From Clostridia bacterium (GTDB lineage Bacteria; Bacillota_A; Clostridia; Christensenellales; Aristaeellaceae), in NCBI GenBank assembly GCA_017938645.1, contig JAGBBE010000120.1, forward strand, positions 1 through 18,720: a stretch of 18,720 bases of DNA, read 5' to 3'. Numbering within the stretch: the stretch's first letter is position 1; the number at the start of each line of letters is the position of its first letter. The notes under the pieces were generated by a model that was given only the letters and a program-made list of their open reading frames with translations, was not told the DNA's origin and did no database searches. The position numbers and the translations under genes are program-made. Below are positions 7,124 through 13,538 of the stretch, piece by piece.

Positions 7124-7150
7124 AGCACACACCTCCGCAACATACGTTCC

Positions 7151-7179
7151 ATTATACAACCCGAAGGCGCAAGTTGCAA
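7151..7179 (-). promoter_or_regulatory. Promoter of DUF951-lepB
   Basis: On the minus strand TTGCAA (-35, 7179-7174), a 17-base spacer and a perfect TATAAT (-10, 7156-7151) give a near-consensus promoter. The predicted transcript begins about 20 bases before the GTG at 7123, which leaves space only for the GGAGG site. This supports the short DUF951 start. Confidence 0.8.
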
Positions 7180-7246
7180 GCGCCGCATCCGGACAAAATG
7201 CGGAATGCATGTAAACTTTCGCCTTTTTCCGTGGAAAGACTTTTCC

Positions 7247-7275
7247 TTGCCTGCTGTTTTGAATTGTGATATACT
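7247..7275 (+). promoter_or_regulatory. Promoter of the 37-residue membrane peptide gene
   Basis: TTGCCT (7247-7252), a 17-base spacer and TATACT (7270-7275), preceded by TGA (an extended -10 TGn), form a strong-looking vegetative promoter. The expected start is about 25 bases before the ATG at 7309. Confidence 0.78.
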
Positions 7276-7308
7276 GACCTTCGTACTTCACTGATGGGAG
7301 TGACCTTT

Positions 7309-7422
7309 ATGAAAAACAAAACGCAGTCTTCCAAGACCACTCTGACTGTTCGGATCATCAGCCTTGCGCTGGCTGTTTTGATGGTGCTCAGCGTAGTTAT
7401 GGCTACAATCTGGCAGTGGTAA
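7309..7422 (+). CDS. Small single-pass membrane protein (37 aa)
   Basis: The ATG at 7309 opens a 37-codon gene ending TAA at 7422. GGGAG lies eight bases upstream, and the gene sits between a strong promoter and a perfect terminator, so a real translated gene is likely despite its size. The product has a basic N-terminus with four Lys/Arg in the first 15 residues, then a hydrophobic stretch (about 16-34, IISLALAVLMVLSVVMATI), and ends in WQW. The charge pattern predicts N-terminus inside. It resembles the small one-TM proteins that Clostridia often encode beside housekeeping genes, some annotated as DUF4044, but I cannot assign it to a family. The function is unknown. Confidence 0.72.
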   Translation: MKNKTQSSKTTLTVRIISLALAVLMVLSVVMATIWQW

Positions 7423-7440
7423 GCAAACCGTATTCCAGAC

Positions 7441-7478
7441 AAAATGCCGGCGGTCGCTTTTGATCGCCGGCATTTTTC
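7441..7478. terminator. Bidirectional terminator between the small membrane protein and the kinase
   Basis: A 12-bp stem (AAAATGCCGGCG at 7441-7452, CGCCGGCATTTT at 7465-7476), extended by weaker inner pairs, is followed by TTTTTCG on the right and has AAAA on the left. It can end transcripts from both the rightward peptide gene and the leftward kinase gene, whose stop is at 7480. Confidence 0.9.
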
Positions 7479-7479
7479 G

Positions 7480-9003
7480 TTACAATTCACGTGGAAGTTC
7501 AAACCAGAAGGTACTTCCTTCGCCTTCGGTGCTTTCCACTCCATAAGGAAGGTGATGACTGTCAAGAATCCCCTTGACGATGCTCAATCCCAGTCCGCTG
7601 CCGATGGCTGCACGTTTATGCGGCTTGTGCCCACGGTAATAACGGTCCCAGATATGGTCGATTTCGTCCGGCGCAATCCCCTCTCCGCTGTCGCAGATCT
7701 CGATGCGCACCCGCTGATCCACCATGATCTGTCGGACGACGACCGTTTTGTCGGCGCCGGTATAGGTCAGCGCATTGTTGATCAGGTTATACACAACCTG
7801 CTGAACCTTCATTTCGTCCGCATTAACCATAACGTTCTCCGCAGGTTCAAATACAATTCTGTACCCATCCTGCTCGGTGAGTTTCTGATAGCGGGTCATA
7901 ATTCCCTGAATCGAGGCCGTCAGGTCAAATACCTTCATCTGCAGTTCGCCAGCCGCATTGCGTGCGTTGTTGAGTTCCAGAATCGAATTGACCAGCGTCG
8001 TCAGTCGTTTTGCTTCGTCGATGATCACCTGCATGTTTTCAGGCGTGGATTCGTCCGGAAGATCCCGGACGGCTTCGGCATATCCCTCGATCAGCGTAAG
8101 CGGAGTGCGCAGATCATGGCTGATGTTGGCGATCAGCTCATGCTGCATTTCTTCCACCCGGTGGAGATCCTTTGCAGCCTGGGAAAGCTGACGGTTGAGC
8201 TGATCAATTTCACGGTATCCTACATTTCTTACCGGTTCATACTCGCCATGGCTGAGGGCTGCAGCAGCCTGCGTGGTTTCAATCAATGGACGGGTAATGC
8301 GTTTGGACAGAATCATCGACAGACCAAATGACAATAGAACGAGAATGGCCGAAATAAAATACAGTTCGTTGCGGATGGTCTGAACCGTAGCGCCAACAGG
8401 TGTAACAAGCGTATTAAGGAACACATAAACCTGTTCGTTTTTGCTGGTTTCAGTACGCGCAACGTAAATAAGACTGCTTGCATTCCCAGCATCGCTTGGA
8501 GGAACTCTGCCGCGGAACTGCCTCTCGTCATACTGAAAATTCCTGAATGCCATGAGCGGGAACTCTCTGAACACACTGTGATCCTTTTCCCGTTCCGCCG
8601 AGGAAGCCAGCCTGTGCAATTCATTCGGCCCCATATGATGGATAACGCAGCCATTCCATACTTCTGCCGCAGTAAGCACGCGAAGCTTCTGGTCCGTTAC
8701 CAGAATGCAAACGCTGTTTTCTTCTGCAATGCGGTATACAAGCGTCTGGAGGTTTTCGTTATCAATATTCTGCGTAATGCTTTCCGCAGAAGAACGAAGT
8801 ACGTAACGCTTCTGCATACGATAGAACTCATCCAGAAAAACCACCTGAAACAGCCATAGAAGCAATAAAAGCAATGCCGTAAACGTCAGAAAATACACAA
8901 AAATCCGATGTTGAACGCTTTGTCTGCGTACCCATTGCAAAAAACGCCCCCAAAAGGAGGGCGTATTATGACAGGCTGTACCTTCAGTCGAGACTTTTTT
9001 CAA
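7480..9003 (-). CDS. Membrane sensor histidine kinase (two-component)
   Basis: A 507-residue sensor kinase. TM1 spans about 34-56, an extracytoplasmic sensing region of ~155 residues follows, TM2 is about 214-233, then a HAMP linker (235-285), the HisKA box with phospho-acceptor His296 (NISHDLRTPLT) and the ATPase domain. The ATPase shows an N-box (NLINNAL, 406-412), G1 (DSGEGI, 438-443), F-like box (IWDRYYRG) and G2 (GSGLGLSIVK, 468-477). It should phosphorylate the response regulator encoded just upstream. The signal is unknown. The best start is TTG at 9003, overlapping the regulator stop by 20 bases, with AGGA seven bases upstream. No ATG occurs before TM1. Codons 14-22 lie within a terminator-like hairpin (8938-8964). 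A later start after the hairpin, for instance TTG at 8940, has no clear ribosome site. Confidence 0.93.
   Translation of the reverse strand: MKKVSTEGTACHNTPSFWGRFLQWVRRQSVQHRIFVYFLTFTALLLLLLWLFQVVFLDEFYRMQKRYVLRSSAESITQNIDNENLQTLVYRIAEENSVCILVTDQKLRVLTAAEVWNGCVIHHMGPNELHRLASSAEREKDHSVFREFPLMAFRNFQYDERQFRGRVPPSDAGNASSLIYVARTETSKNEQVYVFLNTLVTPVGATVQTIRNELYFISAILVLLSFGLSMILSKRITRPLIETTQAAAALSHGEYEPVRNVGYREIDQLNRQLSQAAKDLHRVEEMQHELIANISHDLRTPLTLIEGYAEAVRDLPDESTPENMQVIIDEAKRLTTLVNSILELNNARNAAGELQMKVFDLTASIQGIMTRYQKLTEQDGYRIVFEPAENVMVNADEMKVQQVVYNLINNALTYTGADKTVVVRQIMVDQRVRIEICDSGEGIAPDEIDHIWDRYYRGHKPHKRAAIGSGLGLSIVKGILDSHHLPYGVESTEGEGSTFWFELPREL
8938..8964 (-). promoter_or_regulatory. Terminator-like hairpin inside the 5' end of the kinase gene
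   Basis: Read leftward, ACGCCC-T-C (8964-8957), loop CUUUU, then G-G-GGGCGT folds into an 8-pair stem with one C-A mismatch, and is followed immediately by TTTTT (to 8939). This is the shape of an intrinsic terminator. It lies 20 bases after the response-regulator stop codon and within the first 22 codons of the kinase frame. It may attenuate kinase expression relative to the regulator. Confidence 0.5.
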
Positions 9004-9664
9004 AACGGTATCCTACTCCTCTGAGCGTGGTAATGTAGCGTGCATAATCGCCCAGCTGCTTACGCAGCAGCTTGATGTGCGTATCCAGCGTACGGTCGTC
9101 TCCGAAGAAATCAAAGCCCCATACTTCACTGATCAGCCTGTCACGCGTAAGAGCAATGCCGCGATTGCGCACCATAAAAAACAGAAGATCATATTCCTTG
9201 GGCGACAGATCGAGCGCAGAACCATCAATGGTCACCTGGCGGGCCGTAAAGTCCACCACCATGTTTTCAAGCCTGACGCATTCATGCGCATCCGTCTGAA
9301 CACCTGCGCGGGTTCGCTTGAGCACAGCGCCGACCCGCATCATCAATTCACGAGGAGAGAACGGCTTGACCACATAATCATCCACACCGAGCTCAAACCC
9401 ATGAATCCGGTCGTATTCCTCACCGCGGGCCGACAGGAAAATAATCGGCACTTCACTCTGCTTCCGGATTTCCCGTGCTGCTGAAAAGCCGTCCAGTTCG
9501 GGCATCATAACGTCCAGAATGATCAGATCATAACCACCCGAACGGGACATTTCAACCGCCTGCATCCCGTTTTCCGCCTCTGCCACCTCATACCCTTCGA
9601 AAACGGCATATTTGGCTATCAAACGGCGAATTTTTTCTTCATCATCTACAATCAGCAGTTTCAT
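8984..9664 (-). CDS. OmpR/PhoB-family response regulator
   Basis: A 226-residue DNA-binding response regulator. The receiver domain (1-118) has the acidic pair Asp7/Asp8, phosphorylated Asp51 (IILDVMMPELDG), Ser78 and Lys100 (VVKPFSPREL). The C-terminal winged-helix domain (about 128-224) shows LSPKEYDLLFFMVRNRG, then RDRLISEVWG, and ends TLDTHIKLLRKQLGDYARYITTLRGVGYRF, all typical of OmpR-type regulators. It binds promoter DNA as a dimer when phosphorylated. The ATG at 9664 lies 13 bases after the stop of the PDZ gene, and the kinase gene begins inside its 3' end, so all three are one unit. The target genes are not evident here. Confidence 0.96.
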   Translation of the reverse strand: MKLLIVDDEEKIRRLIAKYAVFEGYEVAEAENGMQAVEMSRSGGYDLIILDVMMPELDGFSAAREIRKQSEVPIIFLSARGEEYDRIHGFELGVDDYVVKPFSPRELMMRVGAVLKRTRAGVQTDAHECVRLENMVVDFTARQVTIDGSALDLSPKEYDLLFFMVRNRGIALTRDRLISEVWGFDFFGDDRTLDTHIKLLRKQLGDYARYITTLRGVGYRFEKSLD

Positions 9665-9677
9665 GTTACCTCACCCA

Positions 9678-10106
9678 TCATTCTGACACAGGATTATGCA
9701 CGAAAGTCACAACCAGCGGTTCTTCATCAAGTCCCCGGTGAAAAGTCATCTCCAGCTTTTCATCCGCCGCTAAGGAGGACTGAATCCGGGCAGCTTCGCT
9801 GGTTGACGTCACGGCAGAACCATTGATACCGGATAGCCGATCGCCCGAACGTACGCCCAGCCTGTATGCCTGACTATCTTCGTCCACAGCGAGCACATAA
9901 ACGCCCAGACGGGCAACATGGTAAAAAGCTGCAGACTCATCGTCCGGGATGTCAATCAGAAGCATTCCAAAGGTATTGTCCTCCGCCGCGTTTTTGGGCT
10001 CCGGGCTCCCGGCAGACCGCAAACTGACCAACAGTGCAACCAGACAGGCTGCAAGCAGCAGAACGCAGAGCAGCCCTGTAATCCGTCCTGCATGAGACCG
10101 TGACAT
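9678..10106 (-). CDS. Membrane-anchored PDZ-domain protein
   Basis: A 142-residue protein. A basic N-terminus is followed by one hydrophobic segment (about 10-29, ITGLLCVLLLAACLVALLVS). Although AAC occurs within the segment, it does not look like a clean lipobox, so an uncleaved anchor is more likely. After a linker there is a PDZ-like domain (about 63-138): GVYVLAVDEDSQAYRLGVRSGD RLSGINGSAV is the usual carboxylate-loop and GxxxGDxxxxINGxxV region. No protease domain is attached. The ATG at 10106 has GGAGG nine bases upstream. It heads the unit with the response regulator and kinase, so it may present or bind a peptide ligand for signal sensing at the outer face of the membrane; this is inference from position only. 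Confidence 0.82.
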   Translation of the reverse strand: MSRSHAGRITGLLCVLLLAACLVALLVSLRSAGSPEPKNAAEDNTFGMLLIDIPDDESAAFYHVARLGVYVLAVDEDSQAYRLGVRSGDRLSGINGSAVTSTSEAARIQSSLAADEKLEMTFHRGLDEEPLVVTFVHNPVSE

Positions 10107-10131
10107 GCGCCGCCACCTCCGTTCCCTGTAT

Positions 10132-10149
10132 GGATAATTCAGTTTATCC
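10132..10149. promoter_or_regulatory. Inverted repeat upstream of the PDZ-regulator-kinase unit
   Basis: GGATAA (10132-10137) and TTATCC (10144-10149) form an exact 6-6-6 inverted repeat 26 bases before the PDZ start, a size and place that suit an operator. The 92-base gap (10107-10198) between rsfS and this gene shows no T-rich terminator and no convincing -35/-10 pair. Read-through from rsfS is therefore possible. Confidence 0.35.
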
Positions 10150-10198
10150 GGCAGAGGTGACGATCAGATGAACATGGACTGAATGATGGCCGAATTCC

Positions 10199-10555
10199 TT
10201 ATTCGTCTTCCTCGATAAAGGGAAGCGCAATGCGGTTCTGACCAGATTCCCACAGCTTGTCGAGGCGATAGAACTCGCGTTCCTGGGTATGGAAGATGTG
10301 CACCAGCACAGAGCCGTAGTCCAGCACGATCCAGCGGCCATCCTGGTGGCCTTCCTTGCGCAGAGGTTCCTCACCCATCTCAGTAAGCTTTTCCTCTACT
10401 TCCTCAGCAAGCGTGCGCACCTGAATGGTGCTGCGGCCGCTGGCGATCACCATGGTATCGGTGATCACGGTAAGAGGCGCCACATCCAGAGCAACGATAT
10501 CCTGAGCCTTCTTTTCGTAGAGGGTTCTTGCGATCTTTTCAACCATTTTGTTCAT
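10199..10555 (-). CDS. rsfS: Ribosomal silencing factor RsfS (iojap family)
   Basis: A 118-residue protein of the RsfS/iojap family, which binds ribosomal protein uL14 on the large subunit and blocks subunit joining when nutrients are scarce. The family pattern is clear: YEKKAQDIVALDV (13-25), ITDTMVIASGRSTIQVRTLAEEVEE (31-55), GHQDGRWIVLDYGSVLVHIFHTQEREFYRLDKLW (69-102). The length is typical. The ATG at 10555 has AAAGGAG eight bases upstream, and the gene begins 17 bases after the NadD-YqeK stop. That order (nadD, yqeK, rsfS) is the standard Firmicute arrangement. Confidence 0.96.
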   Translation of the reverse strand: MNKMVEKIARTLYEKKAQDIVALDVAPLTVITDTMVIASGRSTIQVRTLAEEVEEKLTEMGEEPLRKEGHQDGRWIVLDYGSVLVHIFHTQEREFYRLDKLWESGQNRIALPFIEEDE

Positions 10556-10572
10556 GTTTTCTGCTCCTTTTC

Positions 10573-11757
10573 TTACAGTTCATTTTTGGCAATGCGCTTG
10601 AGCCAGTCGGCCACCTGCTGCGTCAGCGGATGGGGCTCGGTATTCTGGCTGCGCACATAAGCAAGCGTTGATTCCAGCGAATGTCTCATCGCAGCTGCAA
10701 GATCCTTTTGCGCAAGTACGCGAACCTCTTCAAGCGCAGGGTAACTGCGGCGTGAAGGCTCGATCTTGTCTGACAGATAGACAATCATATCCAGCGGCAG
10801 CATTCCGACCTTGCCGGTGGTATGACACCGGATGGAGGACAGAATGTTGGGGTCGCTGATGCCGTATTCCTTTTCAGCAACCACCGCGCCGATGGGTCCA
10901 TGCAAGAGATTTTCGCTCTGCAGGATCTCCTTGTCAAGGAGAAGCCGGTTATCCTTGGCGATTTTCTGCATTGAAGCAAGCGGCAGGCATTTGGCACAGT
11001 CATGCAGAAGACCCGCAAGCGCCGCCTGCTGAGGATCCACCCCATGCTTTTCAGCCAGCGCACGTGCAGTGGAGGCCACCAGCAATGAATGAGTCAATCT
11101 CTTGTCGGATAGTGTTCGGCGAAGTTTGGCATACATTGCTTTTGCTCCGGCCTGCCCTTTTGTTCCATACAGTCCCATAATGCGGATGTATTCCAGCACC
11201 TGCGGAGGAAGCGCTTCAGGCGTTTCGCCGCGTCTGAGCTGCTCGCGGATCTGCGTGGACGAGACCTCACTGGGGGCAAGCGGCAGGAAGGCAAAAGAGG
11301 CGCCTTTCTTTTGCAACTGACGGATTGTCGGATGCTGCGAAAGATCCTCTGTGCTTCTGCAGCAAATCAGAAACCGGCACATGGAAAAAACCTTTTCAGC
11401 CTTGCGCCAGTTGGGAAGATCCTTCAGACGATCCTCTCCAATAATGTAATCAAACGCAGCGTCCGGCATCTGCTTTTGGAGCCTTGACAGCGTATCCACG
11501 GTATAAATGATCCCCTCGCGGTCAATCTCCATCCGCGAAGCGATGGAATCTGGCTGGCCAAATACAGCCAGACGAGTCATTTCAAAACGTTCTTCCGCAT
11601 CCTCCAGACCTTCCTGCTTATGCGGCGGATTGCCGGATGGAAGAAAAATGATGCGGCTGAGCTTGTATTCGCGTCTTGCGCAGGCAGCTATTTCAAGGTG
11701 CCTGTCATGGATGGGATTAAAGCTTCCACCCATGATGCCGATGCGCTCCTTAGGCAC
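10573..11757 (-). CDS. nadD: NadD-YqeK fusion: nicotinate-nucleotide adenylyltransferase plus HD-domain Ap4A hydrolase
   Basis: A 394-residue two-domain protein. Residues 1-195 are NadD, which makes deamido-NAD+ from nicotinate mononucleotide and ATP: GIMGGSFNPIHDRHL (7-21), IGEDRLKDLPNWRKAEKV (106-123) and the nucleotide-binding SSTQIREQLRRG (166-177). Residues 207-394 are a YqeK-type HD phosphohydrolase (symmetrical Ap4A hydrolysis to ADP), with His223, His252-Asp253 (LAGLLHDCAK), His286, His312 and Asp330. In Bacillus the two are separate adjacent genes; here they are one frame without a break. The usual HxGH motif of nucleotidyltransferases reads H17-D-R-H20, with the glycine replaced by Arg. 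The start is GTG at 11757, with GGGAGG seven bases before; a GTG at 11775 would swallow this site. Confidence 0.93.
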   Translation of the reverse strand: MPKERIGIMGGSFNPIHDRHLEIAACARREYKLSRIIFLPSGNPPHKQEGLEDAEERFEMTRLAVFGQPDSIASRMEIDREGIIYTVDTLSRLQKQMPDAAFDYIIGEDRLKDLPNWRKAEKVFSMCRFLICCRSTEDLSQHPTIRQLQKKGASFAFLPLAPSEVSSTQIREQLRRGETPEALPPQVLEYIRIMGLYGTKGQAGAKAMYAKLRRTLSDKRLTHSLLVASTARALAEKHGVDPQQAALAGLLHDCAKCLPLASMQKIAKDNRLLLDKEILQSENLLHGPIGAVVAEKEYGISDPNILSSIRCHTTGKVGMLPLDMIVYLSDKIEPSRRSYPALEEVRVLAQKDLAAAMRHSLESTLAYVRSQNTEPHPLTQQVADWLKRIAKNEL

Positions 11758-11801
11758 TGTTGCGCCTCCCTTCACAGAGGAAACATTCCCCCTTATATCC
11801 C

Positions 11802-11807
11802 ATTATA
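11802..11807 (-). promoter_or_regulatory. Candidate -10 box for nadD/yqeK-rsfS
   Basis: A perfect TATAAT on the minus strand (11807-11802) lies about 45 bases before the GTG at 11757. No good -35 is seen: the hexamer at 17-base spacing is TTCCAC. The rest of the divergent gap (11758-11885) is AT-rich and must also hold the promoter of the rightward gene at 11886, for which only a weak TATACA (11861-11866) is visible. Confidence 0.45.
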
Positions 11808-11885
11808 AATCAAAAACGGAAAAAGTGGAATAGTTTCTGAAAAGAAGACCAAAATGAAGGTATACATTCCATATAAGGAGGCCGA

Positions 11886-12752
11886 ATGCAAAAATACAGA
11901 CCAAAATCCGTTGCTGCAAACATTGCAGATCATGTGCTGAGGCTTGCGTTTTCGTGTGCAGCAGGCATTGCATGGTTCATCTGGCTGTGGGGGCTGCGTC
12001 TGACATCACTTACGGCAGGCATTGCCCTCGGCGGACTGTTCTGGCTGTGCGTACGCCAGTTTGGCCTGATGAGCACCCGAAAAAAGGAACTGCAGATGCG
12101 GCGAATCATCGGAGGAGAACTTGCGCTAAAAAAGCTTCTTTTGCTTTCGCCGCGGCAGGCGGGTTTTCAGACTGCGTTATGGATTGCTCCGCGTTTTCCG
12201 ATTGTCATCAGCCAAGCGATCGACTGGGGTGTGGTCGGTACGCTGAATGAAAAACAGACGCTTGTTCGCGTCATAGCGCAGCATGAAAGCCAGCCTGTGA
12301 CCGTACAGCAGGTGGTGGAAATCGTGCGCGAGGCATGTCAGATGAAGATAGAACGCTGCCTTCTGTGTCTCACAGCTCCTGCCTCAAAGGAAGCCGCTGA
12401 TTATGCCCGTCAGTCGGAAGTATCTATCCATATTGTGTCCCGTGATGAAATGATTCATCTGGCAGGGTTCTCTTCTCCAGCAACAGACGAGCAGCTCATC
12501 CAGCTTCGGAAAAGCAAAAAAGTTCGCCGCAGCAGAACGGAATGGCTTCAAATCATGCTGGAGCCAGGCCGTGCACGGCGATACTTCTGGTTTGGAATTG
12601 GTCTGAGCATTCTGGCACTGCTTACAGGGCAGTCATACTATCCGCTGCCTGCTGCCCTATGCCTGCTGCTCTATGTTTTGTGTAGAATTCATGCATCAGC
12701 CCTGCGGTTTCGCACAGGCGTTGGAAAGGGAGATCCATTCCAAAACGGATAG
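11886..12752 (+). CDS. Unrecognised four-TM protein with a degenerate nuclease-like cytosolic domain
   Basis: A 288-residue protein with two hydrophobic hairpins, at about 20-57 (AFSCAAGIAWFIWLWGL, LTAGIALGGLFWLCV) and 233-268 (YFWFGIGLSILALL, LPAALCLLLYVLC). They flank a ~175-residue soluble part. Within that part, residues 115-193 run as a beta-alpha-beta pattern: RVIAQHESQPVTVQQVVEIVREA, then CLLCLTAPASKEAADYARQSEVSIHIVSRDEMIHLAG. This recalls the Mrr/restriction-endonuclease-like fold (QCK-strand, helix, Thr-strand, 'A..yA...gV.i...d.l'), but the catalytic Asp and Q/ExK are not evident, so a non-nuclease role is likely. I do not recognise a named family. The ATG at 11886 follows AAGGAGG by only four bases. 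The last 57 bases overlap the 3' end of the convergent rsmA gene, and no terminator is seen. Confidence 0.78.
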   Translation: MQKYRPKSVAANIADHVLRLAFSCAAGIAWFIWLWGLRLTSLTAGIALGGLFWLCVRQFGLMSTRKKELQMRRIIGGELALKKLLLLSPRQAGFQTALWIAPRFPIVISQAIDWGVVGTLNEKQTLVRVIAQHESQPVTVQQVVEIVREACQMKIERCLLCLTAPASKEAADYARQSEVSIHIVSRDEMIHLAGFSSPATDEQLIQLRKSKKVRRSRTEWLQIMLEPGRARRYFWFGIGLSILALLTGQSYYPLPAALCLLLYVLCRIHASALRFRTGVGKGDPFQNG

Positions 12753-13538
12753 CGCCTCAGCACGGATGGTCTGCGAAATGCCGCATTGATCCAGTGCGCT
12801 GCGAAGAACCTCAGCGTCGACAACGCCTTTGAGCGCATTTGTCAGCGTCTTGCGGCGCATGCCGAAACCGGCCTTGACCATACGCATCATGAGCTTTTCG
12901 TCCTCCACAGGAGCGGGTGGTTCAGTGCGCATATCCAGACGCACAAAAGCGCTGTCCACCTTGGGCGGAGGCGTAAAACATTCGGCAGGAACAACCTCCA
13001 CAAGGCTCGGATGACTCAGATACTGACAGCGGACGCTGAGAATACCGTACATTTCCGTGGAAGGAGCCGCCATCAGCTTGTCGGCGACTTCCTTCTGGAT
13101 CATGACAGAAATCTGTTTGATGGGAAGTCCGCTGTCCCAAAGCAGCTCAAAAATAGGAGTGGTGATATTGTAGGGAATATTGGCAATCACATAAAAGCCT
13201 TCACCCAGCGGCTCACAGAGGGATTTCAGATCCAGCTTTCGGATGTCGCCTTCGACGATGGTAAAGTTGTCATAGTCCTGCGTAGCCAGCTTAAGAAAGG
13301 GAATCACATCATGATCCACCTCAACGGAGATCACCCGTCCGGCAGCCTCGCACAGGCACTTGGTCAGCGTACCTGCGCCGGGGCCGATTTCCAGCACACA
13401 GTCGTCCTTGCCGACCCCAGTAGCAGCAACCAGCGATTTGAGCAGCGCCTCATCATACAGAAAGTGCTGGCCCAGATCATGCTTGTAGTGAATACCGCTG
13501 TTTTCTCGGCGGCGAGCGTTATCAAATGATTTCTTCAC
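12696..13538 (-). CDS. rsmA: 16S rRNA dimethyladenosine transferase (KsgA)
   Basis: A 280-residue SAM-dependent methyltransferase that dimethylates two adjacent adenines in helix 45 of 16S rRNA during small-subunit assembly. Seen are LGQHFLYD (22-29, the usual LGQNFLxD with His for Asn), motif I EIGPGAGTLT (50-59), the acidic Glu73 of motif II, GDIRKLD (97-103), the catalytic NIPYNIT (120-126) and the C-terminal FGMRRKTLTNAL. The start is GTG at 13538, whose last two bases and the next base form the TGA of dnaX (GTGA overlap). GAGG is eight bases upstream inside dnaX, so translation is probably coupled. The stop codon lies inside the oppositely oriented membrane-protein gene. Confidence 0.95.
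   Translation of the reverse strand: MKKSFDNARRRENSGIHYKHDLGQHFLYDEALLKSLVAATGVGKDDCVLEIGPGAGTLTKCLCEAAGRVISVEVDHDVIPFLKLATQDYDNFTIVEGDIRKLDLKSLCEPLGEGFYVIANIPYNITTPIFELLWDSGLPIKQISVMIQKEVADKLMAAPSTEMYGILSVRCQYLSHPSLVEVVPAECFTPPPKVDSAFVRLDMRTEPPAPVEDEKLMMRMVKAGFGMRRKTLTNALKGVVDAEVLRSALDQCGISQTIRAEALSVLEWISLSNACAKPQG

Noticed and set aside
7124..7291. An N-terminal extension of the DUF951 frame
   Set aside because: The extension covers the near-consensus promoter at 7151-7179. The GTG at 7123 has a good GGAGG site and fits the family length.
12786..13529. A 247-codon plus-strand frame opposite rsmA
   Set aside because: It is a mirror of rsmA codons with no ribosome site or motif, although rightward read-through RNA may exist here.
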